Below are positions 46,677 through 58,734 of a stretch of 64,000 bases of DNA, piece by piece. This DNA is from Turritopsis dohrnii (lineage: Eukaryota; Cnidaria; Hydrozoa; Anthoathecata; Oceaniidae). The translations under genes were made by a program, and so were the position numbers. Position 1 is the first letter of the stretch. Every line of letters starts with the position of its first letter. Below the pieces are notes generated by a model, which saw only the letters and a program-made list of their open reading frames with translations, was not told the DNA's origin and ran no database searches. The DNA lies in the NCBI GenBank assembly GCA_027922465.2, contig BQMF02000065.1, forward strand, positions 186,001-250,000, in the 5' to 3' direction.

Positions 46677-47001
46677 TGAAAGCGAAACAGTTTTGATAAC
46701 AAGTAGTAATAGCCTCTGGTCATTTAAATTCCCTGTTCACCGCTAATGAGACCCTCCCCCACATAAAAAAACTATTTGAATGATGTCTGAATATTTTTAT
46801 TTTTTATATTTTTAACTACTTATACTCAAACAAATTTATGCTAGACAGACTGGAGAAACAATAAACCTGCTTGTATCTGTTTTCTTCCAAATAATCTGAT
46901 TAGTTTTAAACCTTCATCTAGTGCATGTACAGTTCACCACAAGATGATTGTTTTGGTTGTAAAATATGACGTCTGTTTTCATTCTGTCTGATCTATGCTA
47001 G

Positions 47002-47152
47002 AAGTGACAGCAGTGGTGATAATACTACCGGTATGTTCAATGCAACAAAAACATTGGTATGTCAAGATGGAGGATTGACTTTAAGAACGCACAAGATCAG
47101 ACGCGGAGGAGTTTGTCTAGCTTGCCGTAGAAACACCTTCGAGTTAACCTAA
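47002..47152 (+). CDS. candidate terminal exon of an unidentified cysteine-containing protein
   Basis: After an acceptor (CTATGCTAG) an open frame of 50 codons runs 'SDSSGDNTTGMFNATKTLVC', 'QDGGLTLRTHKIRRGGVC' and 'LACRRNTFELT', then TAA. It needs the same splice phase as the candidate exon at 46424 and lies 330 bp downstream, so the two may belong to one gene. N-linked sites (NTT, NAT) fit a secreted protein. No family is recognised. Confidence 0.35.
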
Positions 47153-48788
47153 CGTAGATAGAGAGGATCGATGTGGAGCTAACCATTATGCTTAACCTAG
47201 TGAACGCAAATCTGATTAATAATGATTGGGAAAATTGGGTCCAATTTGGGGAAATTTCTAAAAACCAATTAAAATGGCTCAATTACAAATATTAAGTATT
47301 TACATGCATGTTGTACCAGAGAGCAATCAGATTCTGACGTCATACGCATGAAGGCAACACATGCTTCATCGCATTAGAATGTTATCTTTCGTTAATCATC
47401 ACAAGTGCTCGTATGTGAACTACAAGAGTCGTTCTAATTATAGAGGCTAATTTTACCTAGTCTGACATTTGGCAAACATCCTTGAAAAATGTCAACAGAT
47501 ATTGATGATAATTTAAAAAAACTTAACGGAATGAAATTCGCTTCGCAAAATTCGTAAAGAGTATTAATGTTTGAGAAAAATCGCTAATTTACAAAGCCCT
47601 TCAATCGTTCAAACAACAAACTACCTCAAAACGAGGTTGGACGTGCTAATTAAGCCAAAATAAGGGCGTAACTAAATAAGGGTGGTAGTGGTGGAGGAAG
47701 GCGTAGGATTAAATATTTTCCTAGACAAGAAAAGTTAAACGCGCAAGTGACGTAACGAAAACTTTTATTGAATATAAAATCCATTTGCCTTCTCCGAAAA
47801 CATCTTTGAAATTCATTGAAGTTCAATGAGCCTCGTTCTTTTAGACTTCGCATGATGTTTGAATTAGACTTTAACAAGTACGTAAATCTGAAATAAATCA
47901 AAACTAAATCTCGCAGTGCATCTCTCCAATATAATCTATTAAGTCAAAGTTGCTAAAAAAAGGTAAAAAAACCCCAATTTTCTGCAGATGTCAGCATAGA
48001 GAATTGACTCTGTTGAGATAATTTCATTTTACACTACACTATTCTTGTGCACCATTCTTCGTTTACATGAGAGCTTCACTTCGCTTGAAGCCAAATGAAA
48101 TCTCAAATCGCAGTGAAACGTTTACAGGTCACTTTGTGTGAGGTGTAAGCATCTGCGCATGTCCACAACCACTTGAACATGCGCAGAATCATTCTGCATT
48201 CTGCACATCACCTTGTTTACTTTTGGTTTTCAAGTGAAATTTCATTTCTATCAAAAAGACAGAACAGAAAATCAAGGTATCAGCTCTAGGTCTGCATGTA
48301 AACATAACAATTTGTTTTTCAGACACAGCATTGTAGAACTTGTGAAGTGAAACTCTCATTTTAACAAAGCAGCCTTCAGTCAACTTCGTTTTGTTTTCAT
48401 CCGAATGAAGGACATCTATGTACTGACATGAAGTGGGATTCCAGATGACTGGAAAACTCTGGTGTTTAGGACAGGTGGAATGTTTAAAAACTGGAAGGCT
48501 CAGATAATGTAAAAAATCTCTCCATATCATCTATCTGTAGCATCGAATCTTTAATAATACAATTTACGTGATTGGAGGAGTTCAGGTCTTTCCCTAGCTT
48601 TGTTTATTCACTTAATAAACTTCAACCAATGATGCGATAATATTTCTATCACGTGAGCACAATTACTACAAGTTGTAAAATTGCGATTACCTAGTTAGAG
48701 GTGAAACTTTCAGGATTTATAAGAGGCACCTCGAATATGCTGATTCAGCTTTTTATCAATCTCTAAAGTTATGTAACTTCTGTTCGTA
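47153..48788. other. intergenic, nothing firmly recognised
   Basis: Around 48083-48360, 'CATGAGAGCTTCACTTCG' and the weak inverted partner 'GAAGTGAAACTCTCATTTTA' hint at a degraded inverted-repeat element; boundaries cannot be set. Confidence 0.3.
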
Positions 48789-48899
48789 ATGACTTTTTTT
48801 CTCCGTGGAAACACTTTGTTAAATTTTGTAAACAAACTTGTCAACAAGTACGTTAATCCTAGCGTCGCCTCTCGTGTTCTTTTTGAAGCACATTCGTTA
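48789..48899 (+). CDS. candidate first exon, unidentified protein
   Basis: The ATG opens 'MTFFLRGNTLLNFVNKLVNK' and continues 'YVNPSVASRVLFEAHSL' to a donor (TTAAG-GTATTC). The basic, hydroxylated, acid-free start could be a mitochondrial targeting peptide. A possible terminal exon at 49063-49162 ('RIRSFVKKLKNVKVSSLEF') does not match in phase, so the gene model is incomplete. Confidence 0.3.
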
Positions 48900-49162
48900 A
48901 GGTATTCTGCATTTCATAATGATGTGAAATTTTTGAGATATCGAATCGTGAGAATGATGACGTGGCAAAGCAGAATGTGTCAATAATATTTACGCCTATT
49001 ACACCAATGGCCTATTACATCAATGGCCTATTACATCAATGGTGCATTTGTCGTAGTTTAGCAGAAGAGGTACGTATTAGAAGTTTTGTGAAGAAGTTAA
49101 AAAACGTGAAAGTATCTTCGCTTGAGTTTGATAGAGAAAGCATGCAATATCCATTTGTGTGA

Positions 49163-52028
49163 GGCAAACTCCTAGCTCGTGACAGAGGTATATGTATTGC
49201 TCTGAAATTCTGCAATTTGTATCAGGGCGTAAAGATATTTGAGAAACGAGTTCTTTTACTTTGCAAAGTAAGAAACCAGGGTAATGTAAAAAAATTTTAA
49301 AATAATTCTACGAAAGTTGTAGCTCATAGAAGCTTTGAGATCTCGTAAAAACATATTTTCAGAATTCAGAACAACTGCCTTTCGTAGCATTCATGTAAAA
49401 AAGTAATTGTTGAAAAATCTTTTGCAGAACTCAAGCTCTAAGTTGCAAAAAAATATTACTGTATCGGAGGTAGGGGGTTTGGCTGTACAAAATGTTTCTC
49501 CAAAAGCTCAAAAATTTTTAAGTACAATTAAATTCATAATATCCTTCATTTGCTAAAATCCGCAAAAAGATCAGAAGAAATAAGATTCATTCGTGCAAAG
49601 AGTGTTTTCTACATGAATGATATTATTGCAAACAAAACTTCGTAAGTCTTCCTGAAAATTCCTCAAAACAACTATTATATTTACATTATTTCGATTTATT
49701 TGGCTATATCCAACTTATTTTGATAATCCAAAAGATCCTGACGCTATTGATCTGTCTGAGCAAACAGTATCCTTCAGTTTTAAAAAACTTTTCTTATTTC
49801 TGTTCCCATTATCGTTTCCATTAATAAAACAAGATGGTTGCAGCAATATTTTCGTTTCGAAATGCGATTTTTAAAAAGGAGTCGTTTCGTATTTGCGGAG
49901 GGGAAGAGTTTCTTAGTGAAATGTTACCATAAAACAAAAACAACAAAAAACAAAAAAGAAAAAGAAAAACTATTTGTTTAAGGGAGTGAAAAAAAACGAG
50001 TTAACATCAACAGCAAAACAACAACAAAAGACAGACATTGATCAGTTTGAATTTGCTGGTAATTGCAATATTTGCATACCAAGTGATAAACATGAGAAAC
50101 ACGCAAAGTAGATAAATAAAAAAATGAAATAAGAAAAAAAGATGTTGCATGAAACCAATAAATAAACAAGCTTACCTCGAAGTGGTAAGTGTGTTTGTTC
50201 TCTCCTCAGCAACTACAAACATTGAAATAAACACGAGATCCTGCAATATTTTTATACACTTCTCAATACCTACTGTTATTTTCATAACTTGATGGTTCTT
50301 CAAGTAAAAAAAACACTAAAACAACAACAATGAATTCAGCATCAACTCCCAAACTTTAAGTTCACACGATTGTTAACATTTTTTTGTATCATTTACAAAT
50401 CTAAACAAATCTAAACATTTAAGATTTCTTTTAGAAGGAGGAAAACGCAGACAAATAGATTATTGTTCTACTGAATCCAATGAACTAATTTGAACTAAAT
50501 TGCCAGCGTTACGTTTCAGTACTTGATCAGCGATACAACTGTTATTCCCGATACGCCTTTTAGCGATCAACTGGAATTGCTAACAAAATGTTTATTGTAG
50601 GTAAAACACAGGTTTTCCATCTTGCCTTTAGCATTATGTTTTCCAAAATCTTCCTTAAGCTCTCCCTTTAATGGACCTCCAATCAATAAATTTTGAATTT
50701 CCATGGCCATCTGTTTCCCCTGTGACCTCTTCAGTCAGATTTCCAATTTTGGCATTCAAATGATGGTTTGATTGGTGCCATTTTGAGCCAACCAAAAATC
50801 ACGATGCTTGCGCAAAGAACTCACCTGACAGAAGTCAGGGGTTCGATTTGCTACAACAATTGGTTAAGGTGTGGGTAATCAATAAAATCAGAAAGCTGAG
50901 AACTTGAGGACTTTTATTGTGTTTTTTGTGTTATTTGCTTTGATTTTCTTTCGGTTTTTTAAGTTGTTAGTTCAGTTCATTAAATATAAGATTTAACAAC
51001 ACTGTCAAAACGTTAGCTGGTAGCTACGAAGAGGATGTTGACATAGCTTAGCCTAAATTTACTCATCGAAAAGAAGTCAAGGGAAACCTGCTCCCATGTG
51101 ATTGCCTCTCACTGTATGAGGAACTATAATTTTGAAATTTTTGACAATTTCAAGTTTGTTGTTGGAGCCTGAAAAAGTAGTTAACAGAAATTTATTTCAA
51201 AAAATAAGTGTCCGAAATAAGTGTTCGAAATTTTAAGGCATGCTCATTTTCTTCAGCCCACTCAAATAAATACAACCTATCCTATCAATATACTTTTCCA
51301 AAAAAGTGTGTTTGGAAAATTGTTAATAGCGAAGCAGATGGATGATATTTATCAAAAGCACTACATTTTGGATGTTTGATCTGAAAGTCCGATTTGTAAA
51401 AGTTTGATATAAGAAATTAAGTGACCATCATTGAACGTTTCTTACAACTCCATGAAGTTAGCTAACCACGTGAACAATTACTGCGAAAAATAGTGAAATT
51501 TCCTTGTTGTTTTGTGTCTTTATAACAGCAACAAGACAAGAAAGAGGATTAGATTCCTACTACCGACCACACCAAATTTAGTGAATGGTGCTAAGCATTT
51601 CAAATAAGTTCGAAAGAAATGGAACCACTCTTGGTTCAGATTTTGCTCAAAGCACAATTCCCAATTGTTCGTAAATTTCAAAATCACTGGAATAAAGGTT
51701 TTTTTGTGGATCTGTCATCTATAAATATTCGTTAATGTGTTAAGTATATAATGTTTATTATTTGATGCTAAAGTGGCAAGAAATGAAAACATTCCAGAGG
51801 CGTGAGTTTCCAAGAGGAGGTTGTAGGGTCCTAGTAAACACACACAACCACACATGTAAACTGCATTGTTACATTTACCATTCACTTTATTTAAGTTGGC
51901 AACCAGAAATAAGTCTGGTTTCTATTCGTCATGAAAGAACTGTTCATTATGCTCATTATAATCGGCACTTTTATTAGAATTAGTTTTTCCTGTTGAGTAT
52001 AACCCTCTTAATTTCAAGTGGACCAATC
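49163..52028. other. AT-rich intergenic, nothing recognised
   Basis: No supported exon. On the minus strand, 50212-50176 has both acceptor (TTTGTAG) and donor (GTAAGC), making a possible 37 bp micro-exon without identified partners. Confidence 0.35.
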
Positions 52029-52120
52029 AAAATATGTCAAACTGTGTTTGCACCAATCAAAATATGACAGGTTGTGTTTGGAACAATAAAAATATGACAG
52101 GTTGTGTTTGCCTATTTTGC
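52029..52120. repeat. 32-bp tandem repeat, three copies
   Basis: Three diverged copies of a unit containing 'CAATCAAAATATGACAGGTT' and GTGTTTG. Confidence 0.75.
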
Positions 52121-52833
52121 AATATTTCTTTTTTTATTGTAGCTGCTATTTCAACAAAATAATCACCCATACCGCCCAATAACTCACAATGTTTGCATGG
52201 AAAGCCATAGCTAGCTCAAGTAAGGCGCAAGTAAGGCGCTGCCACCATAGAAGGTGATGTTAACTTATAGAATACATAAAAAGCTTTTTTCGATATCGTA
52301 TGCTAATCAGCAAATGAAAACATATTTATCCAAGTTCCGCTGCACTCTAGTTACATTCGTAGGGCGTAGTGCGTTAAGATGTTTCGAAGTGTCGGTGTGA
52401 ATACAGTGGTCCGATTTAGATCATATTGAAATTTGAAAATCTATCTGAACATTTGTCGTGTGGGTAATCCAAAAGAAAAATGATCTGCAAAAGTTATTTT
52501 GCAATATCATAGCAGCAACAGTCGGTTCTAAGAGCAGCTTTATCGGGCAATTTGAGTTTATCAAAAAGAAGAAAGACGTTTGAAAAAAAAGTGACATAAC
52601 GTAATTTTGCGCTTTATGTTTTTTATCATAACCCTTAAATGAACCTTAAACTTAAATGAACCTTAAACTATTACTATACGATCGTATGTTGCATGTTGAA
52701 TTATGGCCTCACGATGGAAGCATTAAGATCTTGAAGTCATAAGTGAAGGCAACCTACTGGTAGAGGGGAATGTAAAGTATATTGAAAGTTGTCAACAAGC
52801 AAAACAAAACAGGAACTTACAACAGACTACCTA

Positions 52834-53334
52834 TTACACAAAATTAACGAATCAACTAATTTTGACGGTGGAAATTAACGCGGACATTAATTAACGCGGT
52901 TGCTCAAGAAAGCTTTCTAAGGGTGTGGAAATTAACGCGGTTGGTCGAGATTGTACATTCTAAAAAACTTTCTGTGACGTGAATCGGCAAAACTACGGAG
53001 TGTCTAAAGATGTAATCAGAAGATAAAAAAAGTGTCTATCAAATTCGCTTTAGATTCTTGCATAAGGAATGGATGTTTTACTTGTCTTTATTTCCATTTT
53101 TGCGGCAGGTTTAGTTGTACCTCATACCTTAATAGTTCGACTTTTATAGGCTAAAAAAGTCCACTTTGAGCAATAAATTTTCGCTTATCAATGTTTCTTC
53201 AATTTTGCGGAAAGGCAATACAGTCCACAAATTACGGGTGGGTAAATTAACGCGGCACAGAAATTAATGGTGGTTTTATTAACACGGTTGAAAGCGAATC
53301 GCTTTAAATACCGCACAGCGTTAATTTTGTGTAA
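52834..53334. mobile_element. ~500-bp element with TTACACAAAATTAACG termini
   Basis: TTACACAAAATTAACG at the left is exactly inverted at the right (CGTTAATTTTGTGTAA). AATTAACGCGG and related words recur near both ends (52870-52950 and 53240-53300). Non-coding. No clean target duplication was found. Confidence 0.65.
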
Positions 53335-55108
53335 CAAGGTATCTACGCAGAAAAGTTCCAGGAGGTTGCGATTGGCTGTCCGTCATTACATTTATAAATT
53401 CCCCCTAGCTGAATGACTGTCATTTTTTATAGGTCTGATTATATCCCTTATGAATCCTTTTCATGCAATGCAGGAATTCAACACCTACGAGAAGTCATCT
53501 CGGCAACCGAAAAAGTGTGAATCAATCAAGTTCTATGCTGAAAAGAAAGGTTTACAAGTTTACAACGCGATGTTATAGAGAACACATTCTACTTTTTCTA
53601 TGACTGACAATTTTCGTGTGCTGTAGTATACGAGTACAAAAACAGTCAAAACAGTGACGTTTCTCACAAAAATTCCAACTGTTTTTCTACATATACTAGA
53701 TTTTAAATTCAGTAAAAATACAAAAAAAGTTTCATTTGCAAAAACTATCATCCCTGATGATCGTTTTGGTTCACTATGACCATCGGTTTGTCATAGCATG
53801 TACATCTGCAAAATATGTGGTCAACAATATAGCTAGATGCATTCTGGTTTGTAAATTGTCACATAGGAGATTAGTGCAATATGTAAGAACTTAGAGAGAT
53901 GTTATATTTTCAGGACCTAAAAGTTAAAAACACAGACCAGACCATGTCCGACTAATGCTTCATAACAATAACGGGTACTTTTGCTTCAGATTCTAACTAA
54001 AGTTTAAACCCCTTTACAGCAAGATAATGTTATTGACTTTCTGAGAACTTCTGGTTATGATGCAGAAACACTGTTGATTTACCAAGAACATGCCAAGAAT
54101 TGAAGTGCCGCCATCTTTTAACATCGTCTACGCAAAAAAACCCGTCCCTTTTGACGTCATTTTCAAGTTTTTGACATAACTTCTCAAAAAATACGGTTGC
54201 TTTCATGGGAACCAAAATAGGAAAAGTTTTGCTTAGCTAACAAACTTTAAAACGGTTCTCAACGGAACAATATTATGTTTCTTATAAATCTTCTGTAAGA
54301 ATGATTGCTTGTATCTTTACAAGATCATATTTTATGTGACATATGATCATTGAGTATGATCGTGCAACATACCTCATATGAAGTAGAATCATATAATCAT
54401 ATGTATATGATCCAATTTTTAAAAGATACAACGTGTTCTATTTCTTCATAACAAGATCATATAACTCTATTGTTTTCTATTGAAGTCAAGTGATTGACCG
54501 ATCAGAATGTGTTCATAAATCTACACAATTGATATTGAAAAACGTAAACAAATTTTCGCATCAGAGATAAAGGTAAATCTTCACGGGTATATTTTCGCAA
54601 TGACAAGGGAACTAGCAAAAATAGACACAGGCAAATTTATCGATATTTGGGAAAAAGAAGAATCCGTTTCGGAAATCAACGTTTCGTAGTTGCTGAGTAT
54701 AAGCAACGACTTTACGCAATTCGTTATACTTTTTCTGCTTGACTTTTATTTCTTGAAGAATTGAAATTATTGCAGCAGCAAACAGTTGTGATGAATACGA
54801 CCGAGTAACAACAGTGCATATATGATGAAACATAACAAGTGTTTTATATGACCGTGACGTTTATTAGATAACAAACTAAAACAAGAATTAGTTTTAATAG
54901 TTGGTTTTATTTGTTTTCTACCAATAAATTCTTTCACGTTTGCATGAGTATAACAGTATGTAACAGTATGTAATTAAGTGTACTTAATTGCTATAAAAGT
55001 TTTCATCTCATATCTTTTGTGTAAAACATTTTCACACAACCTTTTGTAACCTTTTTTAGGATAAGGAAACATCGTTTAAGTTGGCTTCTATCCAATTTTT
55101 CATTTTGT
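53335..55108. other. intergenic, nothing recognised
   Basis: Near 54310-54410 ATCATAT/ATATGAT palindromic words cluster. No gene is supported. Confidence 0.35.
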
Positions 55109-55211
55109 AATAAACGCCGCCCTCTAATGAACGCCGCCCTCTATTAAACGCCGGATCCAGAAGCTGGCATTTGTAATAAACACCGCGGCGTTTATTACAG
55201 GAAATACGGTA
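55109..55211 (-). mobile_element. solo terminus of a TACCGTATT-type transposon
   Basis: Read on the minus strand it starts TACCGTATTTCCTGTAATAA and continues with three 'GGGCGGCGTT(T/C)ATTA'-like repeats. The first nine bases match the right terminus of the element in NDUFS2 intron 1. No partner end is visible nearby. Confidence 0.5.
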
Positions 55212-55231
55212 AATGAATTAAACAAACTTAC

Positions 55232-55640
55232 CATAGCCAGAACACGAATCTTCTTTAACTACTTCTTCAATCTTCATTGCAACATCGCCATCAAACCACT
55301 TGATGCAATAGGTTTCATTTTCATCCAAATACCATCCAAATGAAGTAGGATCAAGTGACGTTGGTTCTGCGAGCTAAAGTGAGTTCGACCAGATTCTTGA
55401 AACATAGTCGCGCCATCTGATTATATGATGCAAAACTTTAAAGCAAGATGACAGTACATTGAAATCTAATTTCTTCACCTGACTTTGATTGAGAAAGGCT
55501 GATCCTTTTTTCGGCTTGTATTTTGTCACCAAGATCTCGAAACGTGCCTGATCGACTGAGGTGGTCTTTTATCGTCCATACAGTTGGCTCACGAAAAACT
55601 CAATTGTCAACATATCATCCTCGGAAATATCTTCTCAGTG
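55232..55640 (-). pseudogene. C-terminal fragment of a multicopy PIN-like family
   Basis: The minus strand reads 'REPTVWTIKDHLSRSGTFRD', then 'DYVSRIWSNSL', a stop, and 'LDPTSFGWYLDENETYCIKW', ending at a donor (CTATG-GTAAGT). The 'IW.NAL....P.LDPT.FGW..D' arrangement is the C-terminal block of the family seen at 57230-58404. Stops make it non-functional. Confidence 0.5.
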
Positions 55641-56139
55641 CGATAATCGGAAAATTACTTCTTGAAGTTTCTGATTCTTTTTCACAAGCTGGAATAGTGT
55701 TATCTTTCCCTTTCAGTTGAAGGAAGATGTGAATTAGGTTCGGTAAAAACATGATCACTGACTGTTCAAGGCTATCGAAGGGTTGGTTGAGGTTGATGTA
55801 CCTCAGGTTGTTCTTAGATTGGATACCAGATTCCACCCATATTCTTGTATCACGTACTTGATGGAAGATTCTGAAATTGAAGACTTTTATCAAGTGGTCA
55901 ATAGTCGTAAAAATTTTCATACTTTTATTTGACATTGTTAAATCAGCACTAGGATCTTTCCATCAGGGTTATAATCAATTTGGTGCAACAGCTGGTATTC
56001 AGCATCCATGCAGTTCCGTTCTTTTTCTTAGTTGGTCATCCATGAGAAGAGCTCGAACAAAGCCCAGACAAAAATTTTAAAAGTGTTGGTATCTCAAGGA
56101 CTTGCAAAAAGCTTTGCAGACATGAGTTATATCCACCAA

Positions 56140-57040
56140 AGTCATGCTAAATGCAATCTATTGTTTTCTTGGAAGGTTATTGTGTGTCAATAATATTAGA
56201 TGCCCATCTCATGTTTTTAATTCTCCTGGTGGTAATCAAAAAGGGAGAGCATTGCACCCAGAGGGAACATCTTCTTCTTCTTTTCGCTTATGCGTGTCCA
56301 CTATTCAATCTGATAGGTCCGGTAGCAAAGAAAGTGCAAGTGGAGTGCTCGGACGTGATTCTCATCACGCCAACTTGGCCGACACAGTCTCCAATCCAAT
56401 GCTCATTCCGGACATCCTGCTAGATCCAAAGGTTATGAGGCATCATCTGGTTCAAACAGCTGTGTAAGGCTGATGGTTTGGACTATTTCAGGAAAACATT
56501 GGAGATAACGGGAAAATCATAAAGAGTTACCTCTCTTATTACCAGTTCTAGACGATCAGGAAAACTGCAAGTCGGCTTGGGGAAAATGGCGTCGCTGGTG
56601 TACTCAACGAGAAGTATGTCCCATTAGATGCAGAATTCTTTGCTGATGGTCTGCAGCACGGGACAATAGGGGGGTTACTGGTCTACAATCTCTGCCTATC
56701 ATGATCCTATTGAAGGAATCACGGTTAGGAAACATTGGCTAAAGTTTAATAACAGGAGTATTTGATAAGAGACTACAAGTTAAATGCTTATTTGGGATAT
56801 TGAAGATGTACGTTCTTACATCAAAAACTTACGGGAGAATCAGTTATTATCGGACAAAATTTTGTCTCTAAAATTGACTATGCTAATGTCTTTAACAGCT
56901 GCTTCTGAGATCACTAACTTAGAAGTTAATTATCTAGTTAAGCATAAAGATTTTTACTTATTCAAGTTTTCTAAACATTCAAAAGTTTCTAAACCTGAAA
57001 AACCAATACCTTTAAAACAAAAAACTGTGTGTATGTGATA
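56140..57040 (+). pseudogene. second, strongly decayed DIRS-type recombinase fragment
   Basis: 'FAYACPLFNLIGPVAKKVQV' and 'DVILITPTWPTQS' align with 'YAFLPFALIGRVL' and 'IIPAWQTQPWY' of the element at 25.5-28.3 kb. 'WGKWRRWC'-like sequence follows near 56580. The recombinase core is 'SLKLTMLMSLTAASEITNLE' (56868), where the catalytic arginine of the SR(G/A)SE motif is missing. Many frame changes separate the blocks. Confidence 0.75.
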
Positions 57041-57229
57041 TGATTGATTATTACGTACAAAGAAAAGAAAAATGAGAAGTAAATGAAACTCCTAGCTAGT
57101 CACATTGATACGCACAAAGCAGTGACAACTTCCACTGACTCATGCTGCCTTTGTAAATTCTTACAATTTACAGTGATAAATGCCGAAACTTTCTCACAGG
57201 TCACTCCACTAGATCGGCTGTTTGTTCTA

Positions 57230-58404
57230 AACCTGCAAAGTCGCAGGTCCATAGTCGTAGAGGTCAAGCTCAGGGGGCATTCCTGTGACGCAACTCTTCC
57301 ACATTATCGCCATAAAGTGTGCTCGTTTTGTGTTAAATTCAAGCGCTTCATCAGTTGGGGGTAAACTGCATAAAGTTGGTGGTTTTGCACTCTTCTTTGC
57401 CTCGTCTGTTTTACTAGCCCAGATGGTTCTCCTGTTTCATGATGAGCTTGTACAGACTTGACCATAACATTTCGCCACAAACGTTTTCTCCTCGTCAATC
57501 ACGTCCTCCAACTTGGCCTTTAGTTTTTCAATAAATTTGAGTGGTACCTTTTCAACAGCGTTCAATGATTTTGCATTGTATCACAGCCAGAAACTGCATG
57601 TAGAACAACGAGATATGGCATTATTTGAGCATTTGCATTGACTGATTTCTTGATGCTAATTACTTTGCTTTCACTTGAAAAGGGATCCTTGTAGACATCA
57701 TTGTCTTTCCAAGTTTTCGCAAAATTGTGACAGAGAAGAACAAACACATCAGTATCAGCAGAGAGAACTTTAACTGACTTTTTACCTTCTTCTGTCAATA
57801 AAGAATGCACATACAGGGGGATGGCTTAATCAGCTTCGTCAAAGTGCGAGGTCAGGTGCCTTTACTTGATTCTGACTCCATTTTCAACCTGCTCTGGAAC
57901 TGGATTATTTGATGTAATAAGAAAACATCTCATGGATTTGTTTGACTCGAACCTCCTACAAAGCTCGCTTGATATTAACTCAATCAAATTTTCTTTCGTT
58001 GAAGATGAAAACAAAGCCATATCCATGGATGATAATTCTCGGTCCAAGGACAGTTGATGGCATCTTCGGAAAGCTCCAACACGTGATTTTCTTGTATCTG
58101 ATTTGATGCTTCCTGCCTTGTATCGATCGAATATTAGGTGAACATCAGTGTTTTTCATGATTGTTCTAACACACTTTTCAATGCCGTCAACCAAATCTTT
58201 CACTAAGCCATTGACGGGCCAATGAACCTGGTACAGCATGCCGCCTCCATCAATGTCTGTTGCATCTGGCTTGATACAGCGTGATGATTCTTCAACTTTC
58301 AATTTCTTCATGGGATCTGATTTGGTTATTGGGTACCTTGCAATTCCTGACTCATCAAAAAGAGATGTTGGAAAGGCAGCTAGTTCATAAAAGGCTGTAA
58401 ACAA
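57230..58404 (-). pseudogene. multicopy PIN-like ('SADTDVFVLL') gene, degraded
   Basis: Minus strand order: 'DIDGGGMLYQVHWPVNGLVK', 'DVHLIFDRYKAGSIKSDTR', 'RCFLITSNNPVPEQVENGV', a stop, 'LTSHFDEAD', 'KVLSADTDVFVLLCHNF', then 'LVVLHAVSGCDT', stops, and 'RRVQNHQLYAVYPQLMK'. The spaced acidic motifs (DG, D-Y, EAD, DTD, GCDT) recall PIN/FEN-type nucleases. The family is highly repeated in cnidarians, molluscs and fish and behaves like a mobile gene; its function is not established. At least three stops lie in the frame. Confidence 0.65.
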
Positions 58405-58734
58405 ATTTTCCCAGCACTTGAAAGGGGCAAATTTGGCTTTTTAGACCCCACTTAGACCATATTAATGGAAAATACAAAAAAATTCCATATATACCCCTAT
58501 GTCAAAGGTCATCCTTAAATCCTGAGTTTCGCCACGGGACTACTAGAGGTTGATGTATATGACCAACTACCCCATACCGAATTACCGAATTTTTTGTACA
58601 TAAATACCGAAATAACGGCACAAGAACGGGCGATTTACCGTCACCGGCAGAAGATGAAATACCGTCGTAATCTCGTCATTTGTTTCGCCAAATACCGTTA
58701 TACCGGACAAAAAAAGGTCCAATACCGTTATACC

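Noticed and set aside
47650..47901. Minus-strand 83-codon frame
   Set aside because: No signature, no splice context, and composition like the surrounding non-coding DNA.
50800..50870. Possible SINE or tRNA head with GGGGTTCGATTTG
   Set aside because: The B box deviates (no CC) and no A box or tail could be placed.
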